This document shows positions 7,830 to 16,603 of a stretch of DNA of 64,000 nt, piece by piece. Under the pieces are notes generated by a model that saw only the letters and a list, made by a program, of their open reading frames with translations, was not told the origin of the DNA and ran no database searches. The stretch comes from an uncultured Maribacter sp. GTDB lineage: Bacteria > Bacteroidota > Bacteroidia > Flavobacteriales > Flavobacteriaceae. The DNA is taken from assembly GCF_947500405.1 (NCBI RefSeq), contig NZ_CANMRY010000005.1, forward strand, positions 1 to 64,000. Reading direction: 5' to 3'. Made by a program: the position numbers and the translations under genes. Numbering within the stretch: the first letter of the stretch is position 1; the number at the start of each line of letters is the position of its first letter.

Positions 7830-10169
7830 ATGATTAGAAACAAAATCCTCATAAAAATTCCTTTATTTCTTTTTTTTATTTGCAGTATAAGTTTTTCTCA
7901 AAACTTTGATTCAAAATGGCAGTCATATTCTAGACAAGGTTTAGGGGTTTCAAGCGCCAAAGATATCGGAGCAGTCTGGGGTAAATTAGATTTAGATTAT
8001 CAAGTTACCGTAAGAGGAGAAATAGTAACTATAAAATTTAAATTGAAAAAATTTACTCCTAGTAATAGTGATGCCTATTATTACCAGCCGCAAGGAAAGA
8101 CCTATACTTTAGAAGCACTTAATAAGCTAGGAATTAGTAATTCTAGATATATATCTGAAATCAATGCTAATTATACAGTAAATGAATTTGAAGAGGTTTC
8201 TGTTAGTTTTATATGTAATAATGATAATGAAAGTAATATAGCGACAGCAGGTAAAGGCTCTACAATCGGTGGTGGGGTGGTAAATGGCCCCTTTCAACTA
8301 GATCGTATTTATTCAATAAGCTTACCATTACAATATGGTTATAGATTAGGATTCCACAACTGTTTGGCAAAATCGGAAATGAAAATTTCAAAAATCACAT
8401 TTGGAGGTGGGACACAACAAACAGATTCCAGTTTTATTAATCAGATATTGGATAACCCAAGTGAAGTTGAGAACACTGCTATATCTGGAAAAAATGAATC
8501 TAACTTAGCTATTGAGGAGGACAAAACATCAAATATTGAGTCTGGCATGGATAATATCAAAAAACCATATGAGTACTCTAAAGAGGAGTGGGAGAGTATG
8601 AGTAGCCAAGAACAACAATCAAGTTTACAAAATCAATTGGATAATCTTTATTCTAATGACTCGAATACCACAGAAATCTCTATTGATAAAAATTTACAAA
8701 AACAAGGTTACGCCTCAATGGCAAAAGGAGATTTCTTAAGTGCAGCTTCAAATTTATCGGCTGCTGGTGATACCTATGGAGCCATTGCAGCCACCGGAGT
8801 TGGGATTACTAGTTCTTTGATAAAAGACTTTAGGGATGCCAGAAATTTGAAAAAAAAAAATGCTGAGGAACAATATACTTCTATACTAATACTCGTTGAA
8901 GAACTCATACAACAAAGCAATAAACTATTATTGAACAAAGATGTGCAGGCCTATTTTCTAAAAGAAATAGAAATTATGAAAGCAAATCTCGAGGCATTGG
9001 CGTGGATTAATGCGGCCAATACCATGGAGAATAGTGAATATCACGACAAATTAGTAGACGCTATTGAAAGTTTTTCAGGCAAGAAATTTAAATTTAATGA
9101 CCAAAGTAATTTTTTAAACGATTTCCAAAAGTTACAATTGTATTTATACCACCATTATGAACTTGATGATTTAGAAATTCACAAAAAATATCTTGGTATT
9201 TTTCAAAATCTGGAATTAGAAAAACAGAAGTTTTTAATTTCTTCAAGTCTAGATTTACACTATACATTTAGACAAAATGTCATTAATTCTGGACGTTATA
9301 AAAATAGATACAATTATATATTCACAAAAAAGAAGGACTTCTATGATTATAAATTAGCCTCGTTACTTAATACGAAAATCGATTTAAACTTTGACCCAGC
9401 AATAAAACACCCAGAACTTTCTCAAGGTAAAACAAAAGGTTATGAATCATTAATGATAGTAATGCAAGTCAAATCTCCCAATAAAGAATTACCAAAGTTA
9501 CTGTATGGTCTTGAGTTAAATAATTCCTATAACACTATTGTTAAAAAATTTTCTAATGAAGGAGTGGATATAGAAATAGAATCAAAAAAAGGCAATCAAG
9601 TATATTTAGACGAAATAGAAATTTCACATCAAACTCCAACAGATTTTGAAGGTAATAGTTTGCCATGGCCTTCTCCATTAACTTTAAAGGATGTTACTTT
9701 TTTAGAAGGAAAAATAAAGGTGAAAATGCCAACAAATATGAATAGTATTCCTTCAGAAGTCTTATTAGCAAATGGATATACCATTCAATCAATGCCGATT
9801 TGTGCTTACATCACAAATTTTACAAGTAAAAAAGTAAAGTCATATGGTACTAGAATTAATTGTGTTTTTGGAATTTCTGAATTAACAGAAGATAAAACAC
9901 TTGAAGAGGTAATGAATACTTTAAGAGTTGAATATAGCTCTAAAGATGAAAAGCATAAGATGCTAAATTTTATTAAACGTGATGTTAATGGCCTTAATTC
10001 GTTTTATGTAGAACATAGAAAAAGAAAATCAGGATTTTTAGAGTATCGAAGACTTATGTTCTATAAAGTTGATAATAAATTATATAGAATAAATATTCAT
10101 TTCCCTTTCACAAATAAATTGTTGGAAAAAATTGTCGATGAAATTTATGAATCATTTAAGCTAAATTAG
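7830..10169 (+). CDS. 779-aa secreted protein of unknown function
   Basis: A signal peptide covers about residues 1-23 (hydrophobic run FLFFICSISFS). I do not recognise the family. Residues 25-190 look like a beta-rich domain with repeated Tyr and Gly; 200-290 is polar and Gln/Ser/Asn-rich, likely disordered; and 290-320 (SMAKGDFLSAASNLSAAGD) resembles one TPR-like helix pair. The region 330-480 is helical, and 480-779 is mixed with many Lys. There is no lipobox and no C-terminal sorting domain, so a periplasmic location is likely. Codon use is AT-rich like the LuxR neighbour upstream. Confidence 0.9.
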   Translation: MIRNKILIKIPLFLFFICSISFSQNFDSKWQSYSRQGLGVSSAKDIGAVWGKLDLDYQVTVRGEIVTIKFKLKKFTPSNSDAYYYQPQGKTYTLEALNKLGISNSRYISEINANYTVNEFEEVSVSFICNNDNESNIATAGKGSTIGGGVVNGPFQLDRIYSISLPLQYGYRLGFHNCLAKSEMKISKITFGGGTQQTDSSFINQILDNPSEVENTAISGKNESNLAIEEDKTSNIESGMDNIKKPYEYSKEEWESMSSQEQQSSLQNQLDNLYSNDSNTTEISIDKNLQKQGYASMAKGDFLSAASNLSAAGDTYGAIAATGVGITSSLIKDFRDARNLKKKNAEEQYTSILILVEELIQQSNKLLLNKDVQAYFLKEIEIMKANLEALAWINAANTMENSEYHDKLVDAIESFSGKKFKFNDQSNFLNDFQKLQLYLYHHYELDDLEIHKKYLGIFQNLELEKQKFLISSSLDLHYTFRQNVINSGRYKNRYNYIFTKKKDFYDYKLASLLNTKIDLNFDPAIKHPELSQGKTKGYESLMIVMQVKSPNKELPKLLYGLELNNSYNTIVKKFSNEGVDIEIESKKGNQVYLDEIEISHQTPTDFEGNSLPWPSPLTLKDVTFLEGKIKVKMPTNMNSIPSEVLLANGYTIQSMPICAYITNFTSKKVKSYGTRINCVFGISELTEDKTLEEVMNTLRVEYSSKDEKHKMLNFIKRDVNGLNSFYVEHRKRKSGFLEYRRLMFYKVDNKLYRINIHFPFTNKLLEKIVDEIYESFKLN

Positions 10170-11250
10170 TAAGAAGTGGCCTAAGAGAATTTTTGGCAAA
10201 ACAATAGGGGAGAGGAGAGTTAAGAATTTTAGGGGGCTGGCTACTATATTTGTTGACGGCCATATTGATTGTATTGCTTTAAAGCAATCTTAAGAGTTAC
10301 AATGGATCCTAAAATTTAGCGACCGACCCGTACATTGTTTCCAAAATTCTCTACGTGACAAAAGAAATTAGCCAGTGGCTGATTACTTTTGGCGGCGGGT
10401 TGAAGCGTTGGCATTTTTTTGTTTCGCAGCCGCATCATCTCGCTCAAAGTATACTTTGCCGTATCAAGAAAAAAAGATAGATATTACTTTTAATAGTTAG
10501 AATGTTGAATTTCTATTTGACATAATATTAGAAGTGCTTAAAGTAATTATTGAAACAGGGCTAAATGGTAGCAAGTGCACAGAAATTTTATTTTCGAAAT
10601 TTTGTGCTCTTGCGGCAATCTGACTAAATGTTTGTGAAAATTTTATTGACGTATAGTTTCGTATAAATTATGTATTTCAAAATAATCTAAAAGTTTTGCT
10701 TTTTTTGGCGCTGGCCAAGCGTTGGCAAATTGTGTTTAGAAATGAACGCCATAAAGCGTTTATTTTTAATAAGCAATCGAGCGATTGGCTGTGCGGCAAT
10801 TTTACATAACGACTAATTATGGTACAAAATGAAATATGCGCCGTAGGCACCGCTTAAAAAAGATTGATGACCCTGTTGTAAGTTTTAATCGATTCTCAGA
10901 GCTTGAGGGCTATTTTATATAATATAGAATTATAGCTTACAAACGTATATTCTCTTGTTTGGTGAAAATGTTATACTTTGTACTATAATTTATATTATGT
11001 AAAATAGAATTTATAAAGTACTACTAAGAATCTTTCTTATGTAACTGTAAAACCATTGCTATGCTTATTCTAAGAAAACTAAAAAAGGCTATGGTATTAC
11101 TTAGAATAATAAAAACATCTACAAGTGTAAAATTAAATGCCATAATATCATGTTTTCTTTAATATTTTAAAAATACATTAAGAAAATTAACTAACTATAA
11201 ACTACTGTATACTTGGTAAAAAATAAATTATAAATGGTAACTTTTTAGTA
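10170..11250. other. 1.1-kb gene-free stretch with decayed repeats
   Basis: No gene is visible on either strand. The block AAGCGTTGGCA occurs at 10403-10413 and 10717-10727, each preceded by a GGCG a few bases upstream. TGCGGCAAT occurs near 10611-10618 (as TTGCGGCAAT) and again near 10790-10799. ATAACG-N4-ATTATG at 10806-10821 matches the end of repeat copy B at about 6785. The pattern looks like stacked fragments of intergenic repeats or a decayed element. From about 10.9 kb the sequence becomes plain AT-rich DNA. Confidence 0.65.
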
Positions 11251-12105
11251 TTAAACACTTATTGCACTATATTTTCTCTTATACCAGATATTTAATAACA
11301 CTCCTGTTATAATTAGTAACATCCCTACAATACTTAAAATAGTGTACTCTTCGTTTAAAAAGCCAATTCCTGCAACTATAGAAAATACTACTTCTATATA
11401 TTTAATTGGAGCAATAATATTGGTTTCTCCAATCTGAAAAGCTTTGGTCATAAATATCTGTCCTACATACCCTAAAACACCAAGACTAAATAACAGTAAT
11501 ATATCTATACCATGTGGAGTTTTCCAATTAAAACTAGCTAATACACCACCTACTACGGTAGCAATGCACATAAAGTAATTTACAATTACAACGGGGTGTT
11601 CCCTATCCCCTATTTTTCTTATAATAGTATATACTAATCCGCTTGTAGCAGCAGCTGCAATAGCAAAAACAAAACCAAGAATGGATACATTTTTGTCAAA
11701 CCCTTTTAAAGCAATAACGCCAACAAAAGACATTAGAAAAAACAGCCATTGTACAGGTTTTATTTTTTCTTTTAGCATAAAAATAGCAAATATGGCTGCA
11801 AAAATGGGAGAAATATACCGTAGCCCAACTGCCGACCCAACTGGCATATAATGTATTGCTAAAAAGAACAGAGACATAGAAGTTACCCCCACAACGCCTC
11901 TTAGAACTAGTAATTTTTTATGGGTCCCTAAAATGGGAATTTTTTTATGGATTAAAATACCAAAAGTGAAAAATAAGGTACCTAAAGATCTAAAGAAAAC
12001 AAGCTCAAAAGTATCATAGGCTGTTAAATACTTAATTAGCACATTCATACAAGCAAAAGCTATGGTACTTAGCATCATAAAATAAATAGCCCTCCTTAAA
12101 TCCAT
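11251..12105 (-). CDS. EamA-family (DMT) transporter
   Basis: This 284-residue protein has ten hydrophobic segments arranged as two EamA repeats (about 3-135 and 146-277). The second repeat carries GYVGQIFMTKAFQIGETNIIAPIKYIEVVFSI-type features, typical of drug/metabolite exporters of the RhaT/YdcZ-like EamA class. The substrate cannot be inferred. The gene begins 59 bases after the cyclase gene stops on the same strand; a -7 box candidate on the minus strand lies at 12127-12134, so it may have its own promoter. Confidence 0.93.
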   Translation of the reverse strand: MDLRRAIYFMMLSTIAFACMNVLIKYLTAYDTFELVFFRSLGTLFFTFGILIHKKIPILGTHKKLLVLRGVVGVTSMSLFFLAIHYMPVGSAVGLRYISPIFAAIFAIFMLKEKIKPVQWLFFLMSFVGVIALKGFDKNVSILGFVFAIAAAATSGLVYTIIRKIGDREHPVVIVNYFMCIATVVGGVLASFNWKTPHGIDILLLFSLGVLGYVGQIFMTKAFQIGETNIIAPIKYIEVVFSIVAGIGFLNEEYTILSIVGMLLIITGVLLNIWYKRKYSAISV

Positions 12106-12126
12106 CTTCCAAATAATTTAATCTAA

Positions 12127-12134
12127 CAAAGATA
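12127..12134 (-). promoter_or_regulatory. possible -7 box (TATCTTTG) for the EamA gene
   Basis: The minus strand reads TATCTTTG, matching the Bacteroidetes TAnnTTTG consensus, 21 bases before the start codon. I see no clear -33 TTG at the standard spacing, so this is tentative. Confidence 0.35.
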
Positions 12135-12164
12135 TTATAATGAAGAATATAGAACATTACTGTC

Positions 12165-13214
12165 CTATTTGTTTTCTGCAATAGAATATATAAGAACTTC
12201 CTTATCTTTTCCTTTTAAAAGAACACTTCCAAGTTTATTAAAAGCATATAAATTGGTATTTAAAGTATTTTTTAAGCTTTGAGATATAAGCATCTCTTGT
12301 TTATAGGTATTACATTTTTCTTGTATTCTTGCTGCAGTGTTTATAGTATCTCCGTGATAAGCAATTTCTTTTTTATGCTTGCCAACTTCGGTAACTGTAA
12401 CAATACCAGAGTTTAACCCTGCTTTAAAAAAAGGAAGTACGCCATAGTTTTTTAAATAGTATGCTTCTTTTTTATTTAGTTGGTGCTTAAAATTATAAAA
12501 TGCGTTTATACAATTATTTGCTCTAATGCCGTCTTTTAATTTCCAAGTTAATATTACTTCGTCTCCTACATATTGGTATATTTCTGCTTCATTTTCTACC
12601 ACCACTCCTAAATCTATAAAACAGTCTTGTAGCATTTTACTGTACTTAATATGCCCCAAATTTTCGGCATGAGTTGTAGAAGATTGTAAATCTAAAAACA
12701 TAAAAATACGTTCTTCTTCTCTTGGCGTATAAAATTTTCCAAGAAAGTAATTTTTTAGATTTTGTTCGCCTAGCATAAGATTTATTTGCCTTAGAAAGCC
12801 CAAAAATAAATCTACCACTATAATATAAAAATAGATTGCAAAACTGCCAGATTCCCCTGCAAATGCTACTAGTCCTTTAGTTTCTCCTAAAAAAGTAGTA
12901 ACAATAAAATGAGCAAAAACAATTATTAATGCCAGCAATATTATAATTGAAATTAAACGGAGAAGCGTTAATTTTAAAATTGAAATTCTTCGGTATAATT
13001 TTTCTTCAATAATTAATTGCGCAACTCCGGAGAGACTCCCAATTGTAAGACCAAATACTATAGATATGGTTATAGAGTGCCAAAACTCAAACTGTACAGA
13101 ACTAACCTCTATAGTACCCACACCACGAACAATAGATAAGAAAATGAATGCTAGTGTCCACCCAATAATATAGTCGCTAACAATTTTTAATTTTCTTTTT
13201 GTAATAAAGTTCAT
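12165..13214 (-). CDS. membrane-bound class III adenylate/guanylate cyclase
   Basis: This 349-residue protein has about four transmembrane segments in residues 10-150 and a cytosolic class III cyclase domain (about 165-345). Metal-binding Asp175 (FMFLDLQSST) and Asp218 (YVGDEVILTW) are present, as are the transition-state residues Asn292 and Arg296 (GDTINTAARI). The nucleotide specificity is not obvious from sequence. Similar membrane cyclases occur widely in Bacteroidetes without a known CRP partner nearby. The gene starts 26 bases after the stop of an upstream membrane protein, so the two are probably cotranscribed. Confidence 0.93.
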   Translation of the reverse strand: MNFITKRKLKIVSDYIIGWTLAFIFLSIVRGVGTIEVSSVQFEFWHSITISIVFGLTIGSLSGVAQLIIEEKLYRRISILKLTLLRLISIIILLALIIVFAHFIVTTFLGETKGLVAFAGESGSFAIYFYIIVVDLFLGFLRQINLMLGEQNLKNYFLGKFYTPREEERIFMFLDLQSSTTHAENLGHIKYSKMLQDCFIDLGVVVENEAEIYQYVGDEVILTWKLKDGIRANNCINAFYNFKHQLNKKEAYYLKNYGVLPFFKAGLNSGIVTVTEVGKHKKEIAYHGDTINTAARIQEKCNTYKQEMLISQSLKNTLNTNLYAFNKLGSVLLKGKDKEVLIYSIAENK

Positions 13215-13240
13215 GCTATATAAAACTATGTAATTTTTAT

Positions 13241-14101
13241 TTATAAGAAGGAAATTGTGTTATACCATTTGTTTTTAGTTTCAACATCTGAAGTCCCCAT
13301 TTTATCTACCTTGGCAGATATACTAGCTATAGGAGCATTTATAAAAATAATAAGATACGAATTTGCATTTTTACTTTTAGATATAAAGAAAATTTCTTGT
13401 GGAATATTTTCATATTTAGGAAGCCAATTATTTACTATTGCTTTTCTACAGCTTTCATTTTTTCCAGAAAATTCTATTTTATAAATTTCACTCTCTTTAG
13501 GAAGATTTTTAAAATAGGAATTACTTACATTTTTTAAATCACATTCTAAAAGAACTTTATTAGAGCTAAATATGTTTTTTAAATGTTCTTTTAAGGGTAT
13601 TGTACTTTTTTTTAACTCTTTATGTATAATATCTGAAGGCGAATATGAAGATTCTGAAGGAATAGTTATAGTCTCCTTTTCTATAGATATATTTATATCA
13701 TTTATAATAGGAGTGTTTCCCGCATATTCATTAATACTCCCTGAAACATATTGAAAAGTAATGCCGTTTTCTAGATTCTTAAAGGTTTTTGTTTTTAACC
13801 ACTTCTTATTATTTTCTACCTGCTCTTTATGCTGTGAGGTATAGTCAAAACTAAAATATGATAATGTTGCAATACACCCGAAAACACCAAAAGCAATTAT
13901 TAAAATTGGTATTTTAATAGAGTTTGTAAAAAAACTAAATAGAAAAGCGGTTAGGGAGCAAACAAAAAGAACACCCATCCCGATAATAGGGAAAAAAGTA
14001 CTTAAACCATCTGCCCCCACAGAAGCAAAATAATTAAAATAGATAAGTAGCCCCAAAAAAAGTGCTGTTAAAACTAAAAATAGCTTGGATTTTTTTTTCA
14101 T
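13241..14101 (-). CDS. membrane protein of unknown function next to cyclase
   Basis: This 286-residue protein has three transmembrane helices in residues 6-85, followed by a soluble domain of about 200 residues with mixed alpha/beta character and three Cys residues. I do not recognise the family. It lies directly upstream of the membrane cyclase with 26 bases between them and the same direction, so a role in input to, or output from, cyclase signalling is possible but only contextual. Confidence 0.85.
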   Translation of the reverse strand: MKKKSKLFLVLTALFLGLLIYFNYFASVGADGLSTFFPIIGMGVLFVCSLTAFLFSFFTNSIKIPILIIAFGVFGCIATLSYFSFDYTSQHKEQVENNKKWLKTKTFKNLENGITFQYVSGSINEYAGNTPIINDINISIEKETITIPSESSYSPSDIIHKELKKSTIPLKEHLKNIFSSNKVLLECDLKNVSNSYFKNLPKESEIYKIEFSGKNESCRKAIVNNWLPKYENIPQEIFFISKSKNANSYLIIFINAPIASISAKVDKMGTSDVETKNKWYNTISFL

Positions 14102-14310
14102 TACAAATCTTTTAGTATAGACTAATCAGAATACTAAAGTAGAAATAGTTATTTTAACATATAATCTCTTTAGCTTTTTTTAACGTAGAAAAGGGGTGTA
14201 ATGCTATTATTTTAAATAATAATATTACAACTAAAAATAGTATCTAATTTGCAAAGTTTTTTTGTTATTAGACAACTTAAAGAAGAAACGGGAATTTAAA
14301 ATAAAGTAAT

Positions 14311-14796
14311 TTAAAACTTTACTCCAACTGCCTCAAACAAATGACTCATTGTCCAAGCAGGGCCAATCATTAAAAACTGAATATCTTTTAAGAAAGATGG
14401 TTTTTTTCCTTCATGGTTATGCCCTACAAATTGTATAATCCAGGCGATTACAAATATACCAAGCATAATAACCCAAAGCGGTGCTATATCTAGAATTTGT
14501 ACTTGCTTTATACCAAATAATACTAAAACCGAAAATAGTAACATGCCTATAAATAAAGGAATAGATAGTCTTAAATAGTATAGCAATCCTAATATAATTA
14601 CAATGCTACCAATATGGGCATACGGTAGTAATGAGGCAGGAATAATTTCTGTGAGTAAATTTCCTGTTGGGATAGATGCTAATAAACCAATTAGGCTAAA
14701 AAAGATAGCAGGAACGCAAAAATAGTGTACTATTCTATTAAATTTTGTTTGATGGCTTTCTCCATATTCTTCTAATAACTGGTCTATTTTTCTCAT
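14311..14796 (-). CDS. Mpo1-like (DUF962 / YGL010w) membrane protein
   Basis: This 161-residue protein fits the Mpo1 family, founded by the yeast 2-hydroxy fatty acid dioxygenase of alpha-oxidation. Four hydrophobic segments are present. The conserved histidines are visible: His15 and His24 in GESHQTKFNRIVHYFCVP, and His126 and His128 in FVGHNHEGKKPS. In yeast these residues bind Fe(II). Whether the bacterial protein oxidises hydroxy fatty acids is not established. It stands alone between two operons. Confidence 0.9.
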   Translation of the reverse strand: MRKIDQLLEEYGESHQTKFNRIVHYFCVPAIFFSLIGLLASIPTGNLLTEIIPASLLPYAHIGSIVIILGLLYYLRLSIPLFIGMLLFSVLVLFGIKQVQILDIAPLWVIMLGIFVIAWIIQFVGHNHEGKKPSFLKDIQFLMIGPAWTMSHLFEAVGVKF

Positions 14797-14910
14797 TGAT
14801 ATTAATTTTTAAGTAGTTAAAATTTTGAGTTTGCCTCATAATTTAGCTAAAAATTAATAATTAAGAAGATTCTACGAAAGTATTTTTTTTGAGTCTCTGG
14901 TATAAAATTT

Positions 14911-15765
14911 TTACTTTTTTTGTTCTACTAACTTATCATTTTCCCAAATTCCTTGCGTAATTATATCTCCTTTCTTGTTATAAAAAACACCTTGTCCATT
15001 GCGCTTGTCTCCTTTCCAATGGCCCACATATTTTTCGCCATTTGTCCAATAATAAGTACCCTCTCCATTTCTTTCATCATTTTCATAAGACCCTTTATAG
15101 TGCTCCCCATCTTTCCAATAAAAAACACCTTCGCCATGACGTTGGTTATTTAGCCATTGGCCTTCATAGCGGCTACCAGAATCTAAAATTGCTATTCCAA
15201 AACCATTTGCTTTTTGGTTAGTTACTTTACCAACGTAGTGAATATAGTTTCCTTTTTTACTCTTGAAAGTTAAATAGGCTCCTAAAGAGTTGTCTTGTAA
15301 TTGCGATCGCATGCGGTTTACTTGTACTCTGGCTTTTTTTAATGCAAAATTTAAAGAATCTACTTCTCTAGTAAATACTTGTGTTTTTGCATTATTTGCG
15401 TTTTGTAAAGAATCTATATTTTTAGGAATAAACTCTTGTGTTTTAGCAGGCAAATTATCTCCTAAAGCCTGAAGTTTATTGGTTAAAGCAATCTTAAGTT
15501 TTAGTTCCTTATTAAATTGTTCTTTATTTGACAGTTGCGCATCATACACTTTTAAAGCCTGGCTGTATTGTCCTTTTACTAGTAGCGAATCGGCCTCCAG
15601 AATATTATCCTGAACCTCTACCCTATTTTGCAAATCTTTTTGTGCTGCTATACTTTCTTCTAGTTTTTTTTGAGTGCTAACTGTTTTTGTAATAAAAATG
15701 ATAGAAGTTATTATGCTAGCTGCCAGTAGTATATATAAAATAGTTTGTTTGCTTTTCATTTTCAT
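14911..15765 (-). CDS. MORN-repeat membrane-anchored protein
   Basis: The 284 residues comprise an N-terminal transmembrane anchor (about 8-26), a coiled-coil or helical region (35-165, rich in Gln, Leu and Asn), and four or so MORN repeats at about 186-277 (YEGQW..NQRHGEGVFYWKDG, YKGSYENDERNGEGTYYWTNG, YVGHWKGDKRNGQGVFYNKKG). MORN repeats usually bind lipids or proteins. It is the third gene of a tight operon, starting 5 bases after the DUF2490 gene ends. Confidence 0.93.
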   Translation of the reverse strand: MKMKSKQTILYILLAASIITSIIFITKTVSTQKKLEESIAAQKDLQNRVEVQDNILEADSLLVKGQYSQALKVYDAQLSNKEQFNKELKLKIALTNKLQALGDNLPAKTQEFIPKNIDSLQNANNAKTQVFTREVDSLNFALKKARVQVNRMRSQLQDNSLGAYLTFKSKKGNYIHYVGKVTNQKANGFGIAILDSGSRYEGQWLNNQRHGEGVFYWKDGEHYKGSYENDERNGEGTYYWTNGEKYVGHWKGDKRNGQGVFYNKKGDIITQGIWENDKLVEQKK

Positions 15766-15770
15766 AGGAT

Positions 15771-16601
15771 TTAATCGTCCAAATGTATTTCTGGTAGTTT
15801 ATTACGTACTTTTCTAAAATCAGGAGAAAAATAAAGGTGGCAGCGTATAGCCCAACTTTGTTTATACTCTCCTCCGTTACTTAATTTTTGCCCTTGAGAA
15901 TACATTGCTCCAGCGGCTACAGTTAATCTTGGAGTTAAAATATAACCTAGGGTTGTTGTAATCCTTAAATCTTCCATTGGGCTAGCTACAACAGATTTTC
16001 CACTCTGCATAATTAGTTCGGTTTCAGGAGCTACGTAAAAAGTTTTAGGTTTTAGTTTATGACTATTTAGCGGAATTTTTAAACGAAACATGTAACGCCA
16101 TCTATTTCTAAATGTATAGTTACTATTTTCTTCAAAACCTTGTGTCCATCTATGTTCTATACGCAACCTATGGTAAATCATCATACTAGATAATGGTACA
16201 GCAAATTGGTATTGGTGCCATATACGCCATTCTGGAACTAAATTACGATCCGTAGAACTTTCATCTGTATTAAAATTAAGGCGCAAAACCCCGCCTAAAC
16301 TTGCATTAAATTTTTTAGAATGTAAATACCCAATGGCATGGCGATTATATATTTGCGCTACTTGGCCAACAAAAGGAGTTTCTTCTGTTTCTGCAAATCT
16401 AAAATGTGTTTGTGCTACCCAAAAAAGACGTTTAGAAATACGAATATTACCGTATGTATTTATCCATGTCTTTGTGGAGGGTTCTTTATATTTAGATTCT
16501 TTTGGTAATACTTTTTCTGTTTCCTGTGCTAGTATAGTATTGGTAATTCCTAGAATTAATACAACCAAAATACCTGTAAAAATTTTCATAAACTGTTTCA
16601 T
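15771..16601 (-). CDS. DUF2490 outer-membrane protein
   Basis: This 276-residue protein has a signal peptide (1-25, ending ILA before Gln). The sequence fits DUF2490: alternating beta strands, many Trp/Tyr/Arg (THFRFAETEETPFVGQVAQIYNRHAIGYLHSKKFNASLGGV, LRIEHRWTQGFEENSNYTFRNRWRYMFRL). The family is predicted to form an outer-membrane beta-barrel. It lies two bases after the 653-residue secreted protein and five before the MORN protein. Confidence 0.92.
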   Translation of the reverse strand: MKQFMKIFTGILVVLILGITNTILAQETEKVLPKESKYKEPSTKTWINTYGNIRISKRLFWVAQTHFRFAETEETPFVGQVAQIYNRHAIGYLHSKKFNASLGGVLRLNFNTDESSTDRNLVPEWRIWHQYQFAVPLSSMMIYHRLRIEHRWTQGFEENSNYTFRNRWRYMFRLKIPLNSHKLKPKTFYVAPETELIMQSGKSVVASPMEDLRITTTLGYILTPRLTVAAGAMYSQGQKLSNGGEYKQSWAIRCHLYFSPDFRKVRNKLPEIHLDD

Positions 16602-16603
16602 AC

